Positions 1 to 5,818 of a stretch of 7,060 nt of DNA are shown in pieces. The notes beneath the pieces were generated by a model. It was not told the origin of the DNA. It saw only the letters and a program-made list of their open reading frames with translations, and searched no databases. Positions within the stretch are counted from its first letter, which is position 1. Every line of letters starts with the position of its first letter. The translations under genes were made by a program, and so were the position numbers. The DNA comes from an uncultured Fidelibacterota bacterium (lineage in GTDB: Bacteria > Fidelibacterota > Marinisomatia > Marinisomatales > UBA8229), in the NCBI GenBank assembly GCA_913054425.1, contig CAJXJG010000091.1:1-7060 (forward strand), read 5' to 3'.

Positions 1-107
1 AATTGAGCAAAATACAGTCCGGAAAAAGCAGACGCATGTCGCTTGTGAGTTAAAACTATCATCGTTAATTTATTTGTCATAATTTAAACTCTTTTTTGAA
101 AAACACC

Positions 108-629
108 ATGACCTTATACACCCTTGATGAATCAACACCTGAATTTACGGAGACAACTTTCATTGCTCCGGACGCAAGTCTTATTGGTAAAGTCCGGATT
201 GGAGCATATTCCTCAGTTTGGTTTAATGCAGTTCTACGGGGAGATATGGAAAGCATCAGCATTGGTGATGAAACCAGTTTTCAGGATTTAAGCATGGGGC
301 ACGCTGATCCCGGATTTCCACTGATAATTGGAAATCGGGTGACGGTGGGACACAATTGCATCATGCACGGATGCGAAGTTGAAGACGATTGCCTCATTGG
401 AATGGGTGCGATTTTGATGAATGGAGTGAAAATCGGACGCGGCAGTATAGTTGGTGCAGGAGCAGTTTTGCTGGAAGGACTGCAGGTTCCTCCATTTTCG
501 ATGGTTGTCGGCTCACCTGCAAAAGTTCGCAAAACTTATGAAGAAAGTATTCTGGAAAATATTAGCGTGATGTCGCAAATATATGTAAAGCGCACAAAAC
601 AATATCTAGGTCAAAATATTAGTGGTTGA
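108..629 (+). CDS. Gamma-class carbonic anhydrase-like hexapeptide-repeat protein (YrdA/PaaY type)
   Basis: This 173-residue protein is made almost wholly of left-handed beta-helix hexapeptide repeats, from about residue 18 to 140, followed by a short C-terminal helix. The putative zinc ligands of gamma carbonic anhydrases are present: His65 (MGHADPG), His82 (VGHN) and His87 (MHGC). The H82/H87 spacing of five is typical. Arg44 and Asp46 (VLRGD) and Gln59 (FQD) match the catalytic arginine, aspartate and glutamine of the family. The short distance between His65 and His82 means there is no acidic loop, as in YrdA/CamH-type members, many of which have little or no proven hydratase activity. The usual Asn of the NVQD motif is Ser57 here. 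An in-frame TTG at 96 would add four residues, but ATG at 108 gives the normal family N-terminus. Neither start has a clear Shine-Dalgarno. It may be an active carbonic anhydrase, a metal-binding protein, or an acyltransferase-like PaaY protein. Nothing links it to the transporter downstream. Confidence 0.88.
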   Translation: MTLYTLDESTPEFTETTFIAPDASLIGKVRIGAYSSVWFNAVLRGDMESISIGDETSFQDLSMGHADPGFPLIIGNRVTVGHNCIMHGCEVEDDCLIGMGAILMNGVKIGRGSIVGAGAVLLEGLQVPPFSMVVGSPAKVRKTYEESILENISVMSQIYVKRTKQYLGQNISG

Positions 630-762
630 CAGAGAAGGCTTAAGCAATCCATTGTTTGCCTATGAAAAAGTTATAGAGGCTTTATTGATTTTGTTGGTGC
701 TACTATCATATAAAATACTTATATTATAAAGTAAATATAAAAATATTTTTTTTACAAATATC

Positions 763-790
763 TTGTATTTAGATAATTATCGTATATAAT
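763..790 (+). promoter_or_regulatory. Candidate sigma-70 promoter for the transporter operon
   Basis: TATAAT at 785-790 is a perfect -10 hexamer. It has a weak -35 (TTGTAT, 763-768) at 16-base spacing and an A/T-tract region directly upstream that could act as an UP element. Transcription would begin near 797, leaving a leader of about 200 bases before the start codon at 1001. A second possibility is TTGATT (685-690) with TATAAA (709-714) at 18-base spacing. In DNA this AT-rich, -10-like hexamers arise by chance, so the call rests mostly on position and the upstream tract. Confidence 0.35.
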
Positions 791-796
791 ATTTCA

Positions 797-816
797 AGGC
801 AAAATCGGTTTTGTCT
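797..816 (+). promoter_or_regulatory. Leader hairpin 1
   Basis: The arms AGGCAAAA (797-804) and TTTTGTCT (809-816) can form eight pairs, one of them G-U, around a TCGG tetraloop. The hairpin begins at the start point predicted for the candidate promoter at 763-790. It would therefore sit at the very 5' end of the transcript, where such structures often protect mRNA. No known riboswitch class was recognised. Confidence 0.35.
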
Positions 817-899
817 GGTGGCTACCATAAAAGGAATTGCTTTGGTTCCATAATTAACAACTATGGATAAAGATAAATAAGCGTTTCTTTAAGGTCGCT

Positions 900-928
900 T
901 CTCAAAAGGTTTGAGAGTTATTTTATTT
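900..928 (+). terminator. Terminator-like hairpin in the leader (possible attenuator)
   Basis: TCTCAAA (900-906) and TTTGAGA (910-916) form a perfect seven-pair stem with a three-base loop, extendable by one G-U pair. It is followed at once by a U-rich tract at 918-928 (nine T in eleven bases). The layout is that of an intrinsic terminator, but the stem is AU-rich and short, so it would be weak. It lies 72 bases before the binding-protein start codon and so could only act as an attenuator. A neighbouring stem, AAGCG (879-883) with CGCTT (896-900), shares its edge and could compete with it. Confidence 0.3.
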
Positions 929-991
929 GGGAAAAGAATTCTGCAGATAAAATATTATTTCAAACTAATTTAGTATCATTCATTCATTTTC

Positions 992-996
992 AGGAG
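992..996 (+). promoter_or_regulatory. Ribosome binding site of the binding-protein gene
   Basis: AGGAG ends four bases before the ATG at 1001. It is the strongest Shine-Dalgarno in the window, which fits the high expression usually needed for a periplasmic binding protein and fixes the start codon. Confidence 0.8.
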
Positions 997-1000
997 TGCT

Positions 1001-2050
1001 ATGTTTAAAACATTAATCAGTAAACATCCATTAACATCAATTGTTGGGGTTTTATTTTTGGCTCTGATTAGTTTCAGTACCTCATCTTATGGGGGAGAGT
1101 TGTTGGTATATTCAAGTACAGATGCTGACAATCTTAAATATTATATGCAGGAATTTCAGAAAGATAACCCAGGCATCAAAGTCAATGTTGTCCGTGAATC
1201 AACAGGAACCATGGCGGCAAAGTTGATGGCAGAAAAAGACAATCCACAAGCTGATTTCCTATTTGAAATGGCTGCCACAGTAGCCCTTAATATGGAAGCA
1301 CAGGGGATGTTCCATGAGTATACACCTAAGGGAATGGACAAAATTGATCAACGCTACGTTGATAAGACTGCTCCAGTGACTTGGGTTGGTAATTACGGAT
1401 GGGCGGGATGCATTTGCTGGAACCGTATCGAAGCCGAAATTCTAGGTCTGCCGAAACCAAAATCCTGGGCAGACTTAGCGAACCCTATCTATAAGGGACA
1501 TATTTCCATGCCGAATCCCGCATCATCAGGTACAGGTTACCTTGATGTTTCCAGTTGGATTCAAATCATGGGTAAAGAAAAAGCATGGGAATACATGGAT
1601 GCACTGCATAAAAATGTTGCAGTATATACACATTCAGGCTCAAAACCGTGCAAACAGGCGGGTTCAGGTGAATTCGTAATTGGTATTTCATGGCCTGGTA
1701 GAGCTATCAAGATCATCAAGGCCGGAGCACCGATTGATATGATTATTCCTGAAGAAGGCATCGGTTGGGAAATGCAGGTAGTTGCAATCATGGCCGGTAC
1801 TGACAATCTGCCAGATGCAAAACGCCTGATGGACTGGACCTTAGGTAGGGGAATGTCCTTATTTGGAGAACGGCAGTCAATTATTGCTGACTCTTCCAAA
1901 ATCACAAAAGATCCGGATCTTCCAGGATTCTACGATGAAGTTCAGGCAAAACTGATAAATAACAATTTCGTATGGGCTGCTGCCAATAAGACTCGCATAG
2001 TCGGTGAGTGGAAAAGACGATACGACGGAAAAACGGAACCCAAAAAATAG
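1001..2050 (+). CDS. aepX: 2-aminoethylphosphonate ABC transporter substrate-binding protein
   Basis: This is a 349-residue periplasmic binding protein of the SBP_bac_6/Fe(III)-type fold, best matched to the AepX/PhnS2 family of 2-aminoethylphosphonate binders. The signal peptide spans about residues 1-31: basic start, hydrophobic core 14-25, likely cut after Ser-Tyr-Gly. There is no lipobox, so the mature protein should be soluble in the periplasm. Family hallmarks recognised by eye are ESTGTMAAKLMAEKDNPQAD (66-85), MPNPASSGTGYLDVSSW (170-186), HSGSKPCK (211-218) and IPEEGIGWE (249-257). Cys139 and Cys217 lie at positions I recall as cysteine in relatives and might form a disulfide. Length is normal for the family. 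AepX proteins are described as high-affinity, AEP-specific and made independently of phosphate supply. The related iron- and spermidine-binding families are less likely given these motifs. It is the first gene of the importer and is separated from the ATPase by 184 bases. Confidence 0.86.
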   Translation: MFKTLISKHPLTSIVGVLFLALISFSTSSYGGELLVYSSTDADNLKYYMQEFQKDNPGIKVNVVRESTGTMAAKLMAEKDNPQADFLFEMAATVALNMEAQGMFHEYTPKGMDKIDQRYVDKTAPVTWVGNYGWAGCICWNRIEAEILGLPKPKSWADLANPIYKGHISMPNPASSGTGYLDVSSWIQIMGKEKAWEYMDALHKNVAVYTHSGSKPCKQAGSGEFVIGISWPGRAIKIIKAGAPIDMIIPEEGIGWEMQVVAIMAGTDNLPDAKRLMDWTLGRGMSLFGERQSIIADSSKITKDPDLPGFYDEVQAKLINNNFVWAAANKTRIVGEWKRRYDGKTEPKK

Positions 2051-2065
2051 ACTTATTTTTGATGT

Positions 2066-2094
2066 TTGAGGTTTTGAATGTCAATCATTATAAA
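2066..2094 (+). promoter_or_regulatory. Possible internal promoter ahead of the ATPase gene
   Basis: TTGAGG (2066-2071) and TATAAA (2089-2094) are separated by exactly 17 bases in the gap after the binding-protein stop codon. The match is four of six and five of six to the sigma-70 hexamers. It would allow the ATPase-permease-phosphatase block to be transcribed apart from the binding protein. The support is sequence match only. Confidence 0.25.
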
Positions 2095-2104
2095 CTAATA
2101 ACTC

Positions 2105-2141
2105 GGGCTGGGCATCCCTAATCAACAATTCTGCCCAACTC
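2105..2141 (+). terminator. Intercistronic inverted repeat between binding protein and ATPase genes
   Basis: TGGGCA (2109-2114) pairs perfectly with TGCCCA (2132-2137) around a 17-base loop. The stem continues past one mismatch with three more pairs (GGG with CTC, one G-U). It is the most GC-rich structure in the gap, and only a weak T-rich stretch follows. Such repeats after binding-protein genes commonly stabilise the upstream message or cause partial termination, so that binding protein is made in excess over the membrane parts. That role is inferred here. Confidence 0.35.
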
Positions 2142-2193
2142 CCTTCTATTTGCTTACCACACATAAGATTAACCAGAAAATAGTGGACGTCAA

Positions 2194-2235
2194 ATGAGCA
2201 GTTACAAAGATTTTGTTTTATTGAAAGTAATATAA
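2194..2235 (+). CDS. Possible 13-residue leader peptide overlapping the ATPase start
   Basis: An ATG at 2194 opens a 13-codon frame (MSSYKDFVLLKVI). Its TAA stop shares one base with the ATPase ATG in a TAATG junction, the arrangement used for translational coupling. The ATPase gene itself has only a weak ribosome site (GAAAG, 2223-2227), which would make coupling useful. The leader's own ribosome site is also poor (a GGA about seven bases upstream), and so short a frame may occur by chance. The peptide resembles nothing I recognise. Confidence 0.2.
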   Translation: MSSYKDFVLLKVI

Positions 2236-3320
2236 TGAGCGAAAAATCACGTCACATTTTTCTATCAGTAGAAAACCTTAGCAAGAATTTTGGTTCATTT
2301 AGGGCCATACAAGATATCTCCATTGATATCGAAGAAGGTGAATTTGTTTGTTTTCTGGGTCCTTCAGGTTGTGGCAAGACAACACTTTTACGCTGCATTG
2401 CAGGGTTGGAAACACAGTCTTCGGGCTCAATTACACAAAAGGATGTCGAAATTTCTTTGCTTCCACCATCTGCAAGGGATTTCGGTATTGTTTTCCAATC
2501 CTATGCTCTTTTTCCTAATTTGACCGTGTTTTCTAATATTTCTTATGGCCTGATCAATCATAAGTGGGGGAAGGATAAAATCACTTCAAGAGTCAACGAA
2601 TTGCTTGATATGGTAGGGTTGAAATCCCATGAGGCAAAATACCCAGGACAGTTATCCGGTGGTGAACAACAGCGTGTAGCTTTGGCAAGAGCTCTTGCAA
2701 CATCTCCGGGATTACTATTGCTCGATGAACCGTTATCTGCACTGGATGCCAAGGTACGGATTTATCTTAGAAAACAAATAAAAGATCTACACCGCAAGCT
2801 AGGAATCACAACAATCATGGTCACTCATGATCAAGAAGAAGCACAGTCAATGGCAGACAGAATTTTCGTGATGAAGGATGGAAAGATCATCCAGTCCGGC
2901 AGTCCAAAGGAAATTTACGAAAAAGCTAATTCGCCTTTTATTGCAGATTTTATAGGAATAACTAATTTCATCGATGCCAGGGTCTTGTCAAAAAACAAAG
3001 TAGCCTGTCATGCTTTTGAAGTGGAATGCAATACAGAAGATATGAGTGCCGATCTTCCTGTCCGGCTGGCTATCAGACCGGAATCCATCTACCTGAACCG
3101 TGCCGCATCAGATGTTGACAATTGTGTTGACGCAATTATTATAGAAAATGAATTCTTAGGGTCGTTTCAGAGAATTTATGTCGAATCAACTTCTTTATCC
3201 AATGAATTACTGATGATTGATGTGGCTAATAATTCCCTTACAGAGATGGATTTAACACCCGGTTCACAAATCCATATAACACTTCCTCCGGATCAGATAA
3301 GAGTTTATCCCTTTGACTGA
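2235..3320 (+). CDS. aepV: 2-aminoethylphosphonate ABC transporter ATP-binding protein
   Basis: This 361-residue ABC ATPase energises AEP import at the inner face of the membrane. All catalytic elements are intact: Walker A GPSGCGKTT (42-50), Q-loop Gln88 (FQSYALFP), signature LSGGEQQR (140-147), Walker B LLLLDEP (160-166), D-loop SALD (168-171) and switch His198 (VTHD). Residues from about 240 to the end form the C-terminal TOBE-type regulatory domain (LAIRPESI near 279) seen in the spermidine/iron/phosphonate import group. The overall sequence, including ALDAKVR and the ADFIG(I/K)xNF segment, matches PhnT2/AepV. The ATG at 2235 is preceded only by a weak GAAAG, and it overlaps the stop of a possible leader peptide. 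The 3' end overlaps the permease gene by eight bases, so the two are co-transcribed. ATPases of this class resemble each other closely, so the AEP assignment leans on the flanking binding protein and fused permease. Confidence 0.86.
   Translation: MSEKSRHIFLSVENLSKNFGSFRAIQDISIDIEEGEFVCFLGPSGCGKTTLLRCIAGLETQSSGSITQKDVEISLLPPSARDFGIVFQSYALFPNLTVFSNISYGLINHKWGKDKITSRVNELLDMVGLKSHEAKYPGQLSGGEQQRVALARALATSPGLLLLDEPLSALDAKVRIYLRKQIKDLHRKLGITTIMVTHDQEEAQSMADRIFVMKDGKIIQSGSPKEIYEKANSPFIADFIGITNFIDARVLSKNKVACHAFEVECNTEDMSADLPVRLAIRPESIYLNRAASDVDNCVDAIIIENEFLGSFQRIYVESTSLSNELLMIDVANNSLTEMDLTPGSQIHITLPPDQIRVYPFD
3299..3303 (+). promoter_or_regulatory. Ribosome binding site deciding the TTG start of the permease
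   Basis: AAGAG inside the end of the ATPase gene lies nine bases before TTG at 3313. No ATG occurs in this frame until codon 29, which is already at the first membrane segment. The TTG start with this site is therefore the best choice. Confidence 0.45.
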
Positions 3321-5052
3321 TCTTTCCATTTTCAAAAACGTAAGGCTACCTAAATTTAGTAGAAGTAAAGATCTAAGTGATCGGGTCGGCCTGTTCATGT
3401 TGGCAAGCTATATTTTGTTTTTTTTGCTGTTTCTTGTCTTCCCACTTGGTACGTTGATTATAAAAAGTGTCCAAGATCAAAATGGGAATTTCATAGGCTT
3501 AAAAAACTATCTTCTATATCTACAGGAACCAGCACTATTCCAATCTTTTTTTAACAGTTTGTTCATAGCAATTGTTTCAACAATAATTGTTGTTATTTTA
3601 GCATTTTCATTTGCCTATGCTCTAACCAGAACCTGTATACCGTTCAAGGGTTTTTTTCGACTCATTGCTCTAATTCCTTTGCTAAGTCCATCGATTCTTG
3701 CAGCAATTGCTTTAGTCTATTGGCTTGGGAATAAGGGTGTTCTGAAGGCATTGCTTTTCGGTAATTCGATTTACGGACCGATCGGGATCATTCTTGCTTC
3801 TGTTTATTGGACTTTTCCACACGCCTTAATGATCTTGAGCACATCTTTATCGCTCTCAGATTCCCGTCTTTATGAAGCAGCGGAAGTATTAAAGACATCC
3901 AAGCTTAGAGCGTTTCTAACCATTACCATTCCAGGCGCGCGCTACGGTATTATTAGCACTGCTTTTGTAATCTTCACACAAGTATTCACGGATTTTGGTG
4001 TGCCTAAAGTGATTGGTGGAAATTATAATATGCTGGCTACGGATATTTATAAAGAAGTCGTTGGTATGCAGAACTTTCAGATGGGGGCTGTTATCTCACT
4101 TGTTTTGTTATTCCCGTCACTAATTGCCTTTTTCATTGACCAGTATTCAAGGAAAAAGCAAATCTCCCTTTTGACCTCACGCTCAGTAGTGTTTAAGCCA
4201 AAAAAGAGTTTTGGAGTTGATAGCCTAATGTTGGGTTATTGTACCTTCATCACAGTGATCATTCTGATGATGATAGGCATGGCACAATTCGGAGCACTTG
4301 TTAAGTTTTGGCCTTACGACCTCTCCTTTACTCTAAAGCACTATCAGTTTGAAGTGGCAGGCCTGGGATGGGAATCATTTTACAATTCCATTCGTTTAGC
4401 TTTTTATACTGCTATTTTTGGAACAATTATAATATTCATTGGTTCTTACATTGTTGAAAAACTTAAATCCGATGAAAGACTCCGTGGAATTCTTCAACTA
4501 TTTACCCTAATGCCCATGTCTGTTCCGGGACTGGTACTGGGGTTGTCATATATATTTTACTTTAACGCCAAAGATAATCCGATTAACTTTATCTATGCCA
4601 CCATGACCATTCTGGTGATCAATACTATTGTCCATTTTTACACCGTTTCGCATCTAACTGGAGTAACCGTATTGAAGCAAATGGATAAAGAATTTGAGTC
4701 AGTCTCATTATCTCTCAAAATACCTTTATATAAAATGTTCTGGAAAGTAACATTGCCGGTTTGCCTGCCGACTATTTTTGATATTTCTATCTACCTTTTT
4801 GTTAACGCAATGACGACAGTGTCCGGCGTTATTTTCCTTTATACCTATAATACTACACTGGCTTCAGTATCTGCGATACATCTCGATGAACAAGGTGATG
4901 TTGCTGCAGCAGCAGCAATGGCAATGTTAATCGTCTATGTATCTGTACTGGTCCGTATCATTCACACAGTTTTCACCAAAGGTATTTTACGACGAACTCA
5001 AGCATGGCGACACGATACACCTAATGCTGCAAACGATGTAACAAAAGCATGA
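3313..5052 (+). CDS. aepW: 2-aminoethylphosphonate ABC transporter fused double permease
   Basis: This 579-residue membrane protein contains two permease units in one chain, as in PhnU2/AepW and FbpB-type importers, and forms the channel without a second permease gene. About twelve hydrophobic segments are visible, near residues 27-51, 79-104, 115-139, 150-175, 205-225, 255-275, 305-328, 357-381, 390-412, 420-442, 485-507 and 530-556. The first half carries a clear ATPase-coupling EAA loop (YEAAEVLKTSKLRAF, EAA at 188-190). The second half has a degenerate version (ESVSLSLKIPLYKMF, E at 462). Both are followed by the usual TLP/TIP turn. The likely start is TTG at 3313, overlapping the ATPase gene by eight bases. 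The stop overlaps the next gene in an ATGA junction. A T8 run lies at 3418-3425, but the frame is intact through it. Family assignment rests on length, the fused layout and the neighbours. Confidence 0.85.
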   Translation: MTDLSIFKNVRLPKFSRSKDLSDRVGLFMLASYILFFLLFLVFPLGTLIIKSVQDQNGNFIGLKNYLLYLQEPALFQSFFNSLFIAIVSTIIVVILAFSFAYALTRTCIPFKGFFRLIALIPLLSPSILAAIALVYWLGNKGVLKALLFGNSIYGPIGIILASVYWTFPHALMILSTSLSLSDSRLYEAAEVLKTSKLRAFLTITIPGARYGIISTAFVIFTQVFTDFGVPKVIGGNYNMLATDIYKEVVGMQNFQMGAVISLVLLFPSLIAFFIDQYSRKKQISLLTSRSVVFKPKKSFGVDSLMLGYCTFITVIILMMIGMAQFGALVKFWPYDLSFTLKHYQFEVAGLGWESFYNSIRLAFYTAIFGTIIIFIGSYIVEKLKSDERLRGILQLFTLMPMSVPGLVLGLSYIFYFNAKDNPINFIYATMTILVINTIVHFYTVSHLTGVTVLKQMDKEFESVSLSLKIPLYKMFWKVTLPVCLPTIFDISIYLFVNAMTTVSGVIFLYTYNTTLASVSAIHLDEQGDVAAAAAMAMLIVYVSVLVRIIHTVFTKGILRRTQAWRHDTPNAANDVTKA

Positions 5053-5570
5053 TTTCCACTAAATTTGATTTTGTATCGCCCACCAATTCCACTGGAAAAC
5101 TCTTCATAACTTGTTTCCCTGGACTCAATGTAGAGAAGGTCTTTGACCTTGATATTCTTCAAAGCACTTTCTCAGATTTGGTAGAATTAGGTTGTACCAC
5201 GATTGTTTCTCTAGTTGAAGATAAAGAGTTTGATGAAATCTGTGGCAAAGAGATTTTTCTTGAACAGATCAGAAAACATGATTTCCAATGGCATCATCTT
5301 CCTATAGTTGATTATAAGGTGCCGGAAACAGATTTTTTTCTAAATTGGGGGCGTGTATGTCTCGAACTTAAGCAGGAGCTTCAGAGTGGGAACAGCATCG
5401 GTTTGCACTGTAAAGGTGGAATTGGTCGTTCTGGAACAGTTGCAGCAATGCTACTCATTGAATATGGTAAAGAAAATTCAGTAGCCATCCAGCAGGTTCG
5501 ACAAAAAAGAAAAGGTGCCATAGAGAATCACCTTCAGGAAAATTTCGTTCTAAATTTCAGTATCGAATAA
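5049..5570 (+). CDS. Protein-tyrosine / dual-specificity phosphatase-like protein (CDKN3-like)
   Basis: This 173-residue cytoplasmic protein has the cysteine-phosphatase fold. The P-loop HCKGGIGRSG (120-129) contains the CX5R signature, with nucleophile Cys121, phosphate-binding Arg127 and Ser128. Asp88 in the PIVDYKVPE stretch sits where the general acid is expected. The C-terminal KRKGAIENHLQENFV (153-167) resembles the RPGAIE...Q..F segment of CDKN3/KAP-like and other small dual-specificity phosphatases. All catalytic residues are present, so it should be active. There is no signal peptide or membrane segment. Its ATG overlaps the permease stop (ATGA), which implies translational coupling and a role linked to the transporter or its substrate. 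The substrate could be a phosphoprotein or a small phosphorylated metabolite, and nothing in the sequence decides this. It is not a known C-P bond cleaving enzyme. Confidence 0.82.
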   Translation: MISTKFDFVSPTNSTGKLFITCFPGLNVEKVFDLDILQSTFSDLVELGCTTIVSLVEDKEFDEICGKEIFLEQIRKHDFQWHHLPIVDYKVPETDFFLNWGRVCLELKQELQSGNSIGLHCKGGIGRSGTVAAMLLIEYGKENSVAIQQVRQKRKGAIENHLQENFVLNFSIE

Positions 5571-5593
5571 GGTTCATTGTACAACTTTGAACC
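5571..5593 (+). terminator. Hairpin directly after the phosphatase stop codon
   Basis: GGTTCA (5571-5576) and TGAACC (5588-5593) form a perfect six-pair stem beginning at the base after the stop codon. The 11-base loop contains the palindrome TTGTACAA (5577-5584). No U-tract follows, so this is at best a weak or factor-dependent end of the operon, or an mRNA-stabilising element. The remaining gap to 5818 holds no gene I can support and no convincing promoter. TTGACT at 5604-5609 is a good -35 but has only AAAAAT at -10. Confidence 0.3.
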
Positions 5594-5818
5594 GAAACAC
5601 GCCTTGACTAATAAGTTCACCCACAGAAAAATCCGTCGATATTTTTAATGCTACATGATCAGCAAATTTTGAAATGTTGTCTTACAGAAGTCATTCACAG
5701 TAAAGCACGATATGGTTTTTTGTTAATGATAATACTGATCAAGACGAATATCTGCTGTATATCCTACAATGGTAAGTGAATTAAAACAGATTTTAACTAC
5801 TCTAAATTTAGGTTTTAG

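Larger units (their letters stand above)
630..1000 (+). other. 371-base non-coding leader region, AT-rich, with candidate promoters and hairpins
   Basis: No credible gene lies here; the longest start-to-stop runs noticed are a few codons, for example MDKDK from 863. The stretch from about 700 to 795 is almost pure A/T, including an AAAAATATTTTT palindrome at 739-750 and a T8 run at 746-753. This could be curved DNA or an UP element. From about 795 onward the composition becomes more mixed and contains a series of short inverted repeats before the binding-protein gene. A hairpin with AGGC/GCCT and AAGCAA/TTGTTT arms at 636-661 lies just after the upstream gene's stop codon, but no U-tract follows it, so it is not a convincing intrinsic terminator. 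Confidence 0.6.

Noticed and set aside
74..80. TTGTCAT, close to a PhoB half-site, upstream of the carbonic anhydrase-like gene
   Set aside because: The second half-site four bases on is absent (TAAACTC), so it is a chance single half.
2..82. Open frames entering from the left edge (one ends at 82, another at 53) that could be the tail of an upstream gene
   Set aside because: Both are under 30 codons, neither resembles a known C-terminus, and the two frames cannot be told apart.
976..987. TCAT repeated three times just before the Shine-Dalgarno of the binding-protein gene
   Set aside because: Three copies are too few for credible slippage-based phase variation.
1561..1905. 114-codon open frame on the minus strand inside the binding-protein gene
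   Set aside because: It lies antisense to a well-supported gene, has no ribosome site or recognisable domain, and is a shadow of the coding strand.
3418..3425. T8 run that might indicate a frameshift in the permease gene
   Set aside because: The frame is intact on both sides and encodes a normal hydrophobic membrane segment.
4902..4921. GCA triplet repeat in the permease gene
   Set aside because: It simply encodes an alanine run in the last membrane-proximal region and keeps the frame.
5648..5779. 43-codon ORF in the gap before the flavoprotein gene (begins MLHDQQILKCC)
   Set aside because: It has no ribosome site, an unusual composition rich in Cys and Ile, no recognisable homology, and it lies in AT-rich intergenic DNA.
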